From positions 1 through 59,771 of the IMG/VR virus record IMGVR_UViG_3300035438_001361: a stretch of DNA of 59,771 bases. One strand, given 5' to 3'. Both the position numbers and the translations under genes were made by a program. The notes beneath the pieces were generated by a model. It saw nothing but the letters and a program-made list of their open reading frames with translations. It made no database searches and had not been told where the DNA came from. Origin of the DNA: a virus. Positions 53,189 through 59,771 of the stretch are shown here, piece after piece; position 1 is the stretch's first letter; the number at the start of each line of letters is the position of its first letter.

Positions 53189-55323
53189 TGAATTTTAATT
53201 ATAATATAAATGTAACGGGTGATTGCACTAATAATCAAACAGGGTCGTTTAATTTATCTTTATCTGGAGCTACACCTCCATATACCGTGCAAATTATTAG
53301 CCCATATGTTAGTGGACCTGTATTAACTAATAACTCATATATCCAAACAAACTTAAGCGCGGAAACGTATGTTTTATTAGTAAACGATAGTACTCTCCCC
53401 TCAAATTACCAAGAATATATCAATATACCAATATCTAATGGGGTTTGTTGTTCAATATTAGGGGTTAAAAATACTACTTGTAGTGGAGATGATGGAATGG
53501 TTACGGGAACTTCAACTTCTAACTTCTCTTCTACTATATTTAGTGTTTACACGTCAACAGATACTTTTGTAATGTCCGCCAACACAAATGTTTCAAACAT
53601 TGTTTTTGGTAACTTAAGTGCGGGCACTTATTATTTAACTTCATTGGATTTAGGAGGGTGTTTAGGTAGAAGTCCGAGTTTTATAATTGAGGAGTCAATA
53701 CCTTTAAATTATGGTTTATATGTTGTCCCAAATTCAAGCTGTGGTGGAACACCTATAGGTAAAATAACTATTACAGGAACAACAGGTTCTCCCCCTTATA
53801 GTTATTTATGGAATAACGGGCAAACAGGGTCAACAATCACAGGGTTAACGGAGGGTATTTACTCTGTTAGTGTTAGTGATTCCTATGGGTGTGTGGTGAC
53901 TAAAGACGGTACGATAACTAATATTAACCCAATTGGGTTTGGTGTTTTTACTGCGACCCCACCGGGTTGTTTTTCTAGCGATGGTGTGTTAAGTTTAACC
54001 ATTACAGGGGGAACCTCACCATATTATTATTCGGCATCGACAGGGGATGTATCAATTTCATATTCTAACACATTTAGTATTAGTGGTTTATCTGCAGGAC
54101 CTTATTCATTTCAAGTTACCGACGCAGGGTTATGCCAGACCTTTGCGACAACGACATTAGTGTCTCCATCAGGTATCCAATCAGTTACTATTAATGGGGT
54201 TAATTCAACTTGTTCAAGTAGTAATGGACAAATTACGGTATCTGTTGTTGGAGGTTCATCACCATTTACGTATACTTTAATTAATCCTGGTGGAAGTACT
54301 ATTAATGTTAGTACTAATCAAACAACTCAAATATATACTAATTTAATTTCCGGAACTTATAGTGTTGCAGTTAGTGATAGTTTAGGGTGTTCTTATGTTG
54401 AAGAAGTAACGATTATTGCGGAAAATAAATACACCATCTCAACTCAAGTTACGGGAACAACTTGTGGACAATCGAACGGCTCAATTACTATAAGTACGAC
54501 TTCAGGTGCTACATTACCAATTGATTACTCAATTGACAATGGTTTATATGATATTATTGATACTAGTTTAACATCAGTGACATTTAATAATTTAGTTGCT
54601 GGTAATCATGTTGTTACTGTTTCTGACGCAACTAATTGTATTCAAACAAGTAATGTTTTAATAAATGGGAGTGTTCCATTAGATTTCTCACTTTATAGCA
54701 CATCTTGTGGAACAGGGAGTTCAGGTAAAATTACTGCGTTTATTAATCAAGGTGTTCCCCCATTTAATTTTGATTGGTCAGACAATGTCCCTGGCAACCC
54801 GCAACAAATCCAAGTTTCTGGATTAACAGGGGGAACTTATAGTTTAATTCTTGTCGGTGGAAATGGGTGTTCACTATCTCGTACAACAACAATTAGTTGT
54901 TATGAAAATTTAACATCATATCAAACATATGTTATGGGGTCAGAAATTTTTAATATTACATCACCAACTAAATTCGGTTTATTACAAATGTTAAATGAAG
55001 GTTTTTATGATTTAACATTGGATAACACTGGATGTGAATTAAATGGGGCGACTTTCACTGCTAAAGTCTCAGTAACACCATTAAATTTAACCACAAGTGA
55101 AGAATTTTACACTTCAACGTCATTAATCGACGCTCCTCAAGATAACCTTTATTATGATACGATAACTCAATTACTGTTGAGTATACCCGGAGTTGGAAAG
55201 GTGGAAACTAACCCAACTGAAAATTTAATTACAATTGAGACTACAAGAGGTGATAATACATTGCAAGGTCAAGAAATTGTAATTGATTTGATAATTGAAT
55301 ATGATATAATTTGTTTGACATGA
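53188..55323 (+). CDS. Tail adhesion protein with about seven SprB-like repeats, 711 aa
   Basis: Residues 1-580 consist of about seven repeats of 75-85 residues. A typical one reads SSCGGTPIGKITITGTTGSP, then PYSYLWNNGQTGSTITGLTE and GIYSVSVSDSYGC. Each begins with Cys plus a G-x-I/V-T strand, contains PY/PF-x-Y, continues with an L/I-x-G-L-x-x-G-x-Y turn and closes with a D-x-x-x-C. This matches SprB repeats of Bacteroidota surface adhesins, first known from gliding motility. The paired Cys may form disulfides. The last 130 residues differ and may attach the fibre (ITQLLLSIPGVGKVE). Position at the start of the fibre block suggests a host-contact protein. It overlaps 55311 by 13 nt. Confidence 0.82.
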   Translation: MNFNYNINVTGDCTNNQTGSFNLSLSGATPPYTVQIISPYVSGPVLTNNSYIQTNLSAETYVLLVNDSTLPSNYQEYINIPISNGVCCSILGVKNTTCSGDDGMVTGTSTSNFSSTIFSVYTSTDTFVMSANTNVSNIVFGNLSAGTYYLTSLDLGGCLGRSPSFIIEESIPLNYGLYVVPNSSCGGTPIGKITITGTTGSPPYSYLWNNGQTGSTITGLTEGIYSVSVSDSYGCVVTKDGTITNINPIGFGVFTATPPGCFSSDGVLSLTITGGTSPYYYSASTGDVSISYSNTFSISGLSAGPYSFQVTDAGLCQTFATTTLVSPSGIQSVTINGVNSTCSSSNGQITVSVVGGSSPFTYTLINPGGSTINVSTNQTTQIYTNLISGTYSVAVSDSLGCSYVEEVTIIAENKYTISTQVTGTTCGQSNGSITISTTSGATLPIDYSIDNGLYDIIDTSLTSVTFNNLVAGNHVVTVSDATNCIQTSNVLINGSVPLDFSLYSTSCGTGSSGKITAFINQGVPPFNFDWSDNVPGNPQQIQVSGLTGGTYSLILVGGNGCSLSRTTTISCYENLTSYQTYVMGSEIFNITSPTKFGLLQMLNEGFYDLTLDNTGCELNGATFTAKVSVTPLNLTTSEEFYTSTSLIDAPQDNLYYDTITQLLLSIPGVGKVETNPTENLITIETTRGDNTLQGQEIVIDLIIEYDIICLT

Positions 55324-55631
55324 CACAAGTAAGAATAAATGAAATTTCGGGGGGTACATATCCTGTTGACATTTTCATTGCGGATGTTTATGGTAATAAT
55401 AAATCTTTAATTGGTGCTATTCTTTCAGGACCAGTCCCTCCGACAGTATCTTATAATACTGTGATTCCTTCTATTTTCGATACGGCGCCCGAAGTTATGT
55501 TATTAATGGTTGATTCTGTCGGATGTGAAGTTTTCAAAATTCTAAATTGTAGTGAGGGATGTGCATTTGAAATTACTATAATATTGGCGGATTGTGAAAT
55601 GAATGTGACTATCTCTAAGTTAAATCCGTGA
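55311..55631 (+). CDS. Small fibre-region protein, 106 aa
   Basis: It starts MTQVRINEISGGTYPVDIFI and continues ADVYGNNKSLIGAILSGPVP, a beta-rich domain with Cys residues near the end (VGCEVFKILNCSEGCAFEIT). The layout resembles a single adhesin-like repeat and the N-terminus of the next gene (ALGPFDIYVNDILYYSG), so it may be a fibre accessory or tip attachment domain. It overlaps the SprB-like gene by 13 nt. A weak AT-rich hairpin follows. Confidence 0.65.
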   Translation: MFDMTQVRINEISGGTYPVDIFIADVYGNNKSLIGAILSGPVPPTVSYNTVIPSIFDTAPEVMLLMVDSVGCEVFKILNCSEGCAFEITIILADCEMNVTISKLNP

Positions 55632-55661
55632 AACTAAATTTTTAAATTCAATTTTTAGTTG
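55632..55661 (+). terminator. Weak AT-rich hairpin after 55311
   Basis: AACTAAA (from 55633) can pair with TTTAGTT (ending near 55661) and lies directly behind a TGA stop. The stem is short and AT-rich with no clear T run after it, so termination is doubtful. Confidence 0.3.
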
Positions 55662-55681
55662 CTAAATTAAAACTTTTGAGG

Positions 55682-55689
55682 TATTTATT
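55682..55689 (+). promoter_or_regulatory. TATTTATT element upstream of 55704
   Basis: This near-exact copy of the recurrent element lies 14 nt before the GTG start, as at 25814. Confidence 0.35.
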
Positions 55690-55703
55690 ATAAAATATTA
55701 ATA

Positions 55704-56678
55704 GTGGCCATATATTCAATTACCGTAATTAATACCGCGTCCGGTTGTGATAATGAAATAGTACAAGCGTTGGCAGTAACTTCATGTTCTTCTTATCTTA
55801 TTAAGGTTAGTCCGGATTCTCCGGCGTTAGGCCCTTTTGACATTTACGTTAATGATATACTTTATTATTCCGGTGTAACATTAGAAGAAATGTTAATTGG
55901 AGTAGTTATTGAGCTTCAATGTGTGACTCCGACAACTACTCCTACTCAAACCCCTACTCAAACTCCTACCCCTACTCAAACTCCGACAAATACTCCGACA
56001 AATACTCCAACTCAAACAAATACTCCAACTCAAACAAATACTCCAACTCAAACACCAACACCAAGTGGGGCTGCGTTTTTAGGTTATATATTCCCTGAAC
56101 CACAAGATAGTACTTCATTGAATGATTTAGGGTCATACATGTACAATACTGGTGCAACTGCATTCTTTGGGTGGGGTAACAGTGGTACACCGGCAGGTTC
56201 CAGTTATGCTGACGATATGGCTTTATACGTACAATATTCGGGATGGACTGGTTCATCGGGTAATTTTGTTACAAATATATCCACATTTTCGGGGACTATT
56301 ATGCAATCATCAGGAGGTGGAACTGATTCATACGGGTGTCCTCAAAATCAATACACTTTAGGTAGTGTACCAATTTTACCATCACAAATAAATTCGTCAA
56401 TACAATACACCTATACCGTTTGGATTCCGCTTAATGGAGTTGGTGGTGCTCTTAATAATATGACTTTAGATGTTGGTATTGGAAGTGCTTGTTCAACTTC
56501 GATAATTAATGACGGAATTCCTGATGCGGTAAATGCATCTGTCAATGTTATAGTACCGTCAGGTTGTGTTATTCCTTCAGGGGTATATCGAATATTATGG
56601 ATGATTGAATTATGTTCACAACCATCGTCGCCACCATTAACAAATACCCTATGGATTAAAGGGGATATTAAATCATAA
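55704..56678 (+). CDS. Tail fibre-type protein with Thr/Pro linker, 324 aa
   Basis: The start codon is GTG; MAIYSITVINTASGCDNEIV follows and no ATG is available nearby. Residues 1-73 form a small beta domain similar in style to the preceding gene. Residues about 74-122 are a Thr/Pro/Gln linker built from repeated TPTQ and TNTPTQ units, likely extended and rigid. Residues 123-324 form a Gly/Ser/Thr-rich domain (YIFPEPQDSTSLNDLGSYMY; SGWTGSSGNFVTNISTFSGT) that may bind the host or a neighbouring fibre. Domain-linker-domain build fits a fibre or decoration protein. It is inferred from composition and position; no family is recognised. Confidence 0.72.
   Translation: MAIYSITVINTASGCDNEIVQALAVTSCSSYLIKVSPDSPALGPFDIYVNDILYYSGVTLEEMLIGVVIELQCVTPTTTPTQTPTQTPTPTQTPTNTPTNTPTQTNTPTQTNTPTQTPTPSGAAFLGYIFPEPQDSTSLNDLGSYMYNTGATAFFGWGNSGTPAGSSYADDMALYVQYSGWTGSSGNFVTNISTFSGTIMQSSGGGTDSYGCPQNQYTLGSVPILPSQINSSIQYTYTVWIPLNGVGGALNNMTLDVGIGSACSTSIINDGIPDAVNASVNVIVPSGCVIPSGVYRILWMIELCSQPSSPPLTNTLWIKGDIKS
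55925..56070 (+). repeat. Thr/Pro-coding short tandem repeat
   Basis: Repeats of ACTCC(T/A/G)AC(T/A)CAAAC and ACTCCGACAAAT or ACTCCAACTCAAACAAAT units encode the TPTQ/TNTPTQ linker. Several units are identical at DNA level, so the length probably varies by slippage between relatives. Confidence 0.8.
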
Positions 56679-56701
56679 TAATTAAATAATAAAATAAAAA
56701 T

Positions 56702-58372
56702 ATGTCATTCCCTTATAAAAACCCTTTAACCTCAGCCCAATTATCCGGTACTCAAAGTGCTGATAGAACCAGTACTTTTGGTACAAATTTTTCAGTATTA
56801 AGTACTGGGGGGTATATGGAAGTTTACAATTTAAATGACCTTAATTTAATATTAACTGCATCGACATATCCATCAAATATTCAATTATCTGCAAATACAA
56901 TTCCAATAAATTTCACAAAAGGGTCTAACCCTTTATCCTCACCTGATTTTATTACTTTAAACTCAGATAATATTTCCTCAGGAAGAAGAAGACTTGGTAT
57001 GTTAGTGTTTGTTCAAGAAACAAATACTGTTTACCAATATAATATACCGAATTATGAATCTTTATGGGCTGCGGTTAGCGGACAAACACCTGTAACAGTA
57101 ACTGAATCAAATTATTCGACTATTGTTAGAAGTAATACCACGGAAGGAACTGCGTTTGTCAATGCTTGGACCGCATCAACAATTGAAAATGTCAATGGTG
57201 TGTCAAGAAATGATGCTCGTTGGAAAATATTTTATGCGGGAGGAGCTCAAGTCTCAGGTGCGACTTATTTTTCCGCAACCTCAACATTAGAATTATATAA
57301 TGTTACGGGAGGAACAGTACCTGTTACAGGATTTACAAGTGGTGAGATAAGTGTTTCTGCAAATACTGGGTTAGGTATTAGTGAGGGAACTATATTATAT
57401 ACAACCTATAATACTTTATTATCACCAACATTAGTGATGCCAACTGATGTAGGGGGAATTCCCTCCGGAACCACAGTTAGTAGTTTAAGTGGGAATACTT
57501 TTGTCAGTTTATTTAATGACTTATTATTTCCAACAGTACTACCAACATATACAATACCGACAATTTCAATAGGGGGGGTTTCTAATACTCTTGCTGAGGT
57601 GGGTTCAACTATCTCGTTATCATTGACGGCAACAGGTGTTAAAAATGATGCAGGACGATACACTCAATTACGATTATTAAGAGACGGTAATCCGATTTTC
57701 ACTGACACAACTTTAACTAGTGGGTTTACAACTAATATACCTAGTCAATTCGGATATACAGACCCCAATAATCCAAATATATCATATACTATAAGTCCAA
57801 CACCTTATTCTGAAGTGTATACACTACCGGCGCCTACAGGATTAAATACAACAACCTTAACTGTATATAAATCTGATGGTAATTATTTTACTGGATTGGC
57901 TAAACAAAATAATAAAGGCTCAACTGATGTCAGAGCTTCACAAGTTAGAAGTGTTAATGCACCACAATCCGCATCAACTAATTACGATAGTACAACATTT
58001 ACTTATAATAATATATACCCATTTTTTTGGGGGGTATCCACAACACAACCGACAACTTCAAGTATTGCGTCACTTATTTCAAGTGGGAGTGCTAATAAAA
58101 TTTTATTAAGTGCTGCGGGAACGATAATAATACCATTTGCTGCGGTTTCGAAATATTTGTGGTTTGCAACATTTGATAATTACCCGGATAAAACTAAATG
58201 GTATGTAGATGCGTTAAATAACGGGAATATAGGGGGGTTAACAAATTTATTTCAATCACCGGTTTTACAATCAGTAAATAGTCCTGATGGGTATTGGTCA
58301 GGAATAAATTTTGATATATATATTAGTAATTATCAAACAACTAACACATCAATGCAATTAAGAAACTTATAA
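56702..58372 (+). CDS. Tail fibre or receptor-contact protein, 556 aa
   Basis: The N-terminus (MSFPYKNPLTSAQLSGTQSA) and a GMLVFVQETNTVYQYNIPNY segment near residue 100 resemble fibre proteins that show a display-type beta region. A middle part (TVSSLSGNTFVSLFNDLLFP) is followed by an Ig-like region (IPTISIGGVSNTLAEVGSTI and SLSLTATGVKNDAGRYTQLR). The C-terminal 150 residues (PFFWGVSTTQPTTSSIASLI and on) look like a compact receptor-binding domain. It has no Cys and no membrane segment. The place among adhesion genes suggests a fibre. The assignment rests on composition, order and these partial resemblances. Confidence 0.7.
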   Translation: MSFPYKNPLTSAQLSGTQSADRTSTFGTNFSVLSTGGYMEVYNLNDLNLILTASTYPSNIQLSANTIPINFTKGSNPLSSPDFITLNSDNISSGRRRLGMLVFVQETNTVYQYNIPNYESLWAAVSGQTPVTVTESNYSTIVRSNTTEGTAFVNAWTASTIENVNGVSRNDARWKIFYAGGAQVSGATYFSATSTLELYNVTGGTVPVTGFTSGEISVSANTGLGISEGTILYTTYNTLLSPTLVMPTDVGGIPSGTTVSSLSGNTFVSLFNDLLFPTVLPTYTIPTISIGGVSNTLAEVGSTISLSLTATGVKNDAGRYTQLRLLRDGNPIFTDTTLTSGFTTNIPSQFGYTDPNNPNISYTISPTPYSEVYTLPAPTGLNTTTLTVYKSDGNYFTGLAKQNNKGSTDVRASQVRSVNAPQSASTNYDSTTFTYNNIYPFFWGVSTTQPTTSSIASLISSGSANKILLSAAGTIIIPFAAVSKYLWFATFDNYPDKTKWYVDALNNGNIGGLTNLFQSPVLQSVNSPDGYWSGINFDIYISNYQTTNTSMQLRNL

Positions 58373-58376
58373 TAAT

Positions 58377-59771
58377 ATGGCAATTATAATTAATGACAAT
58401 TTAGAAACATTTTCACCTAAATCATTAGACACTCGATACGGACCGTGGACTAGTACCACTGAAGCTAATAATAGTATTATTATTGCAAATAGGTATATTG
58501 GTTTATCTGTTGGTATTATAACCGGAACAACAACATATAATGGAGGTAGATATGTAACCTCTAATACAGGAATATTAGAATATTGGTATTATACAGGTAT
58601 TACAAATACGGATTTAGTTATGAAAGTTAGTGCTGATACCCGTCCATCCGCGGTTATTATATCAGGAACTGGCACTAACTCATCAGTTAGATGTGGCGTT
58701 AGTAATATCGCGTCAGGTGCTTATTCTGCGTCTTTAGGTGGAAGTGGAAACACAACAAACGCTAGAATGTCATTTATTGGTGGTGGTAATAGAAACGTAA
58801 TTCAATCACCAATAAATGAATGTTGTTCTTTGGGTACGACAATAGGTGGTGGTATTGGACACAATACTTCAGGTGGAACATTTAATGCGACCACAGGTAT
58901 TTTATCAGGAGTAATTACTTGTTGTAATGCTGGAAAATTATCAACGATAAGTGGTGGTTTAAGAAACTGTGCAACAGGATATATTTCAACAATATCAGGT
59001 GGTAATAACAATTCTGCAAGTGGAAGTAATGCAACAATTGGAGGTGGTTCTTTTAATACTGCTTCTGGTTGTCAGGCAACAATAGGAGGTGGTAGTTCTA
59101 ATAACGCTACTTCGAACCATTCATCAATTGGTGGTGGTGTATTAAATATTGCTTCTGGTTGTCGTTCAACAATTGCTGGTGGTTATTCCAATGATGCTAC
59201 TGGTGCGTATTCAACAGTAGGTGGTGGTAGATGTAATTATGCTTCTGGAACAAATTCAACAGTTGGAGGTGGTGTTTGTAATTTTACTTCTGATGGTTTT
59301 TCAACAATTGGAGGGGGAACAAATAATACCGCTTCTGCTACTTATTCAACAATTGGAGCTGGTTGTTGCAACATAACAAATTCAAGATTTTCAGTTATTG
59401 CTGGAGGACAAAGAAACATAATTCAATCCCCTACAAATCCTTATTGCTCTTTAGGGGTAACAATTGGTGGCGGTATTGGTCATAATACTAATGGAGGAAC
59501 ATTTAATACTACTACTGGAAATTTAACTGGTGTAATTACTTGTTGTGATGCTGGTAGATTATCAACTATTGGGGGTGGATTTAGAAACTGTGCAACAGGA
59601 GCTTGTTCAACAATTGGTGGAGGTAAATGTAACTCATCATCAGGTTACCAATCAACAATTGGTGGTGGTTATCAAAACTGTGCTTCAAATACTTATTCAA
59701 CAGTTGGGGGGGGATTTAATAATATTGCGTCAAATCTTAATTCTACGATTAGTGGTGGATATAGTAATGAT
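58377..59771 (+). CDS. Tail fibre with YadA-like head repeats, 3' end outside the window
   Basis: I read this frame from ATG 58377; it stays open for 465 codons to the last base. After an N-terminal domain of about 100 residues the protein consists of 13-17-residue repeats of the form STIGGGxxNxASGxY, e.g. ATIGGGSFNTASGCQ and STVGGGRCNYASGTN. These are the repeats of YadA-type heads, which form left-handed beta-rolls in trimeric adhesins. Many repeats carry Cys, so the trimer may be cross-linked. Two larger blocks (GTTIGGGIGHNTSGG with GVITCC) occur twice, see the repeat entry. The protein is most likely a long trimeric fibre for host recognition; the receptor-binding tip should lie beyond the window. 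Confidence 0.82.
   Translation, partial: MAIIINDNLETFSPKSLDTRYGPWTSTTEANNSIIIANRYIGLSVGIITGTTTYNGGRYVTSNTGILEYWYYTGITNTDLVMKVSADTRPSAVIISGTGTNSSVRCGVSNIASGAYSASLGGSGNTTNARMSFIGGGNRNVIQSPINECCSLGTTIGGGIGHNTSGGTFNATTGILSGVITCCNAGKLSTISGGLRNCATGYISTISGGNNNSASGSNATIGGGSFNTASGCQATIGGGSSNNATSNHSSIGGGVLNIASGCRSTIAGGYSNDATGAYSTVGGGRCNYASGTNSTVGGGVCNFTSDGFSTIGGGTNNTASATYSTIGAGCCNITNSRFSVIAGGQRNIIQSPTNPYCSLGVTIGGGIGHNTNGGTFNTTTGNLTGVITCCDAGRLSTIGGGFRNCATGACSTIGGGKCNSSSGYQSTIGGGYQNCASNTYSTVGGGFNNIASNLNSTISGGYSND
58770..59600 (+). repeat. Duplicated 210-nt block inside the fibre gene
   Basis: 58770-58979 and 59391-59600 align without gaps at an offset of 621 nt (207 codons). Both encode RNxIQSPxN, CSLGxTIGGGIGHNTxGGTF and GVITCCxAG followed by RNCATG. 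DNA differences are mostly silent or conservative, which indicates an older duplication kept in frame. Confidence 0.8.

Noticed and set aside
55972-56256. Minus-strand frame with repeated EYLFELEYLFELE
   Set aside because: It is the antisense reading of the Thr/Pro linker repeat and has no independent support.
58980-59771. Regular short repeats that could look like a CRISPR array
   Set aside because: The spacing is not spacer-like, the units are degenerate and in frame, and they encode STIGGGxxNxASG protein repeats.
1-59771. tRNA genes or a suppressor tRNA
   Set aside because: I saw no cloverleaf-like sequence in the gene gaps, all of which are short; a computed scan would be needed to exclude one fully.

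Overview
This window is part of the genome of a large, AT-rich, contractile-tailed (T4-like) bacteriophage. The evidence is a full set of T4-type tail genes (sheath, tube, tape measure, gp53-, gp25- and gp6-like baseplate proteins, a giant hub) together with T4-type replication genes (gp32-like SSB, UvsX, RNase H, DnaB/gp41 helicase) and a class I ribonucleotide reductase. The host is most likely a member of the Bacteroidota. Most genes lack a Shine-Dalgarno sequence and start in A/T-rich contexts, and the tail proteins carry SprB-like, PKD, TIG and OmpA-like modules that are common in that phylum. No capsid, portal or terminase gene is visible.

Layout. 1-1756 (minus strand): the N-terminal part of a SNF2-type helicase split by an intein. 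1812-4828: four small unknown proteins, a putative connector protein, and a candidate tail-terminator protein (3788-4828). 4825-4986 (minus): a small ribbon-helix-helix protein diverging from the tail operon. 5107-26746: sheath, a HAD hydrolase, tube, a tail-assembly-chaperone pair with a probable +1 frameshift, tape measure, a 1684-residue baseplate protein, gp53, a 2559-residue hub and two small proteins. 26850-37644: the DNA metabolism block, namely SSB, UvsX, a second RHH protein, an HNH endonuclease, RNase H, a candidate cyclic-nucleotide sponge, DnaB helicase with a second intein, NrdB and NrdA. 37736-53188: gp25, gp6, a 1581-residue baseplate protein with an internal membrane segment, further baseplate genes, a second HNH endonuclease and a gpI-like protein. 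53188-59771: adhesion and fibre genes with SprB-like repeats, a Thr/Pro linker and YadA-like repeats; the last gene runs off the window.

How the genes work together. The tail genes form nearly gapless blocks with 1-14 nt overlaps. The blocks are separated by intrinsic terminators followed by a recurring TATTTATA element, which I propose as the late promoter. The replication block supplies strand exchange, helicase, primer removal and dNTPs. Selfish elements are abundant: two related LAGLIDADG inteins sit at the same point of the P-loop of two different helicases, and two related free-standing HNH endonucleases sit between essential genes. The points most worth checking are the paired class-3-type inteins, the +1 frameshift, the promoter element, the shared MKxIITES N-termini, the membrane/cysteine module in the baseplate and the possible anti-defence sponge.
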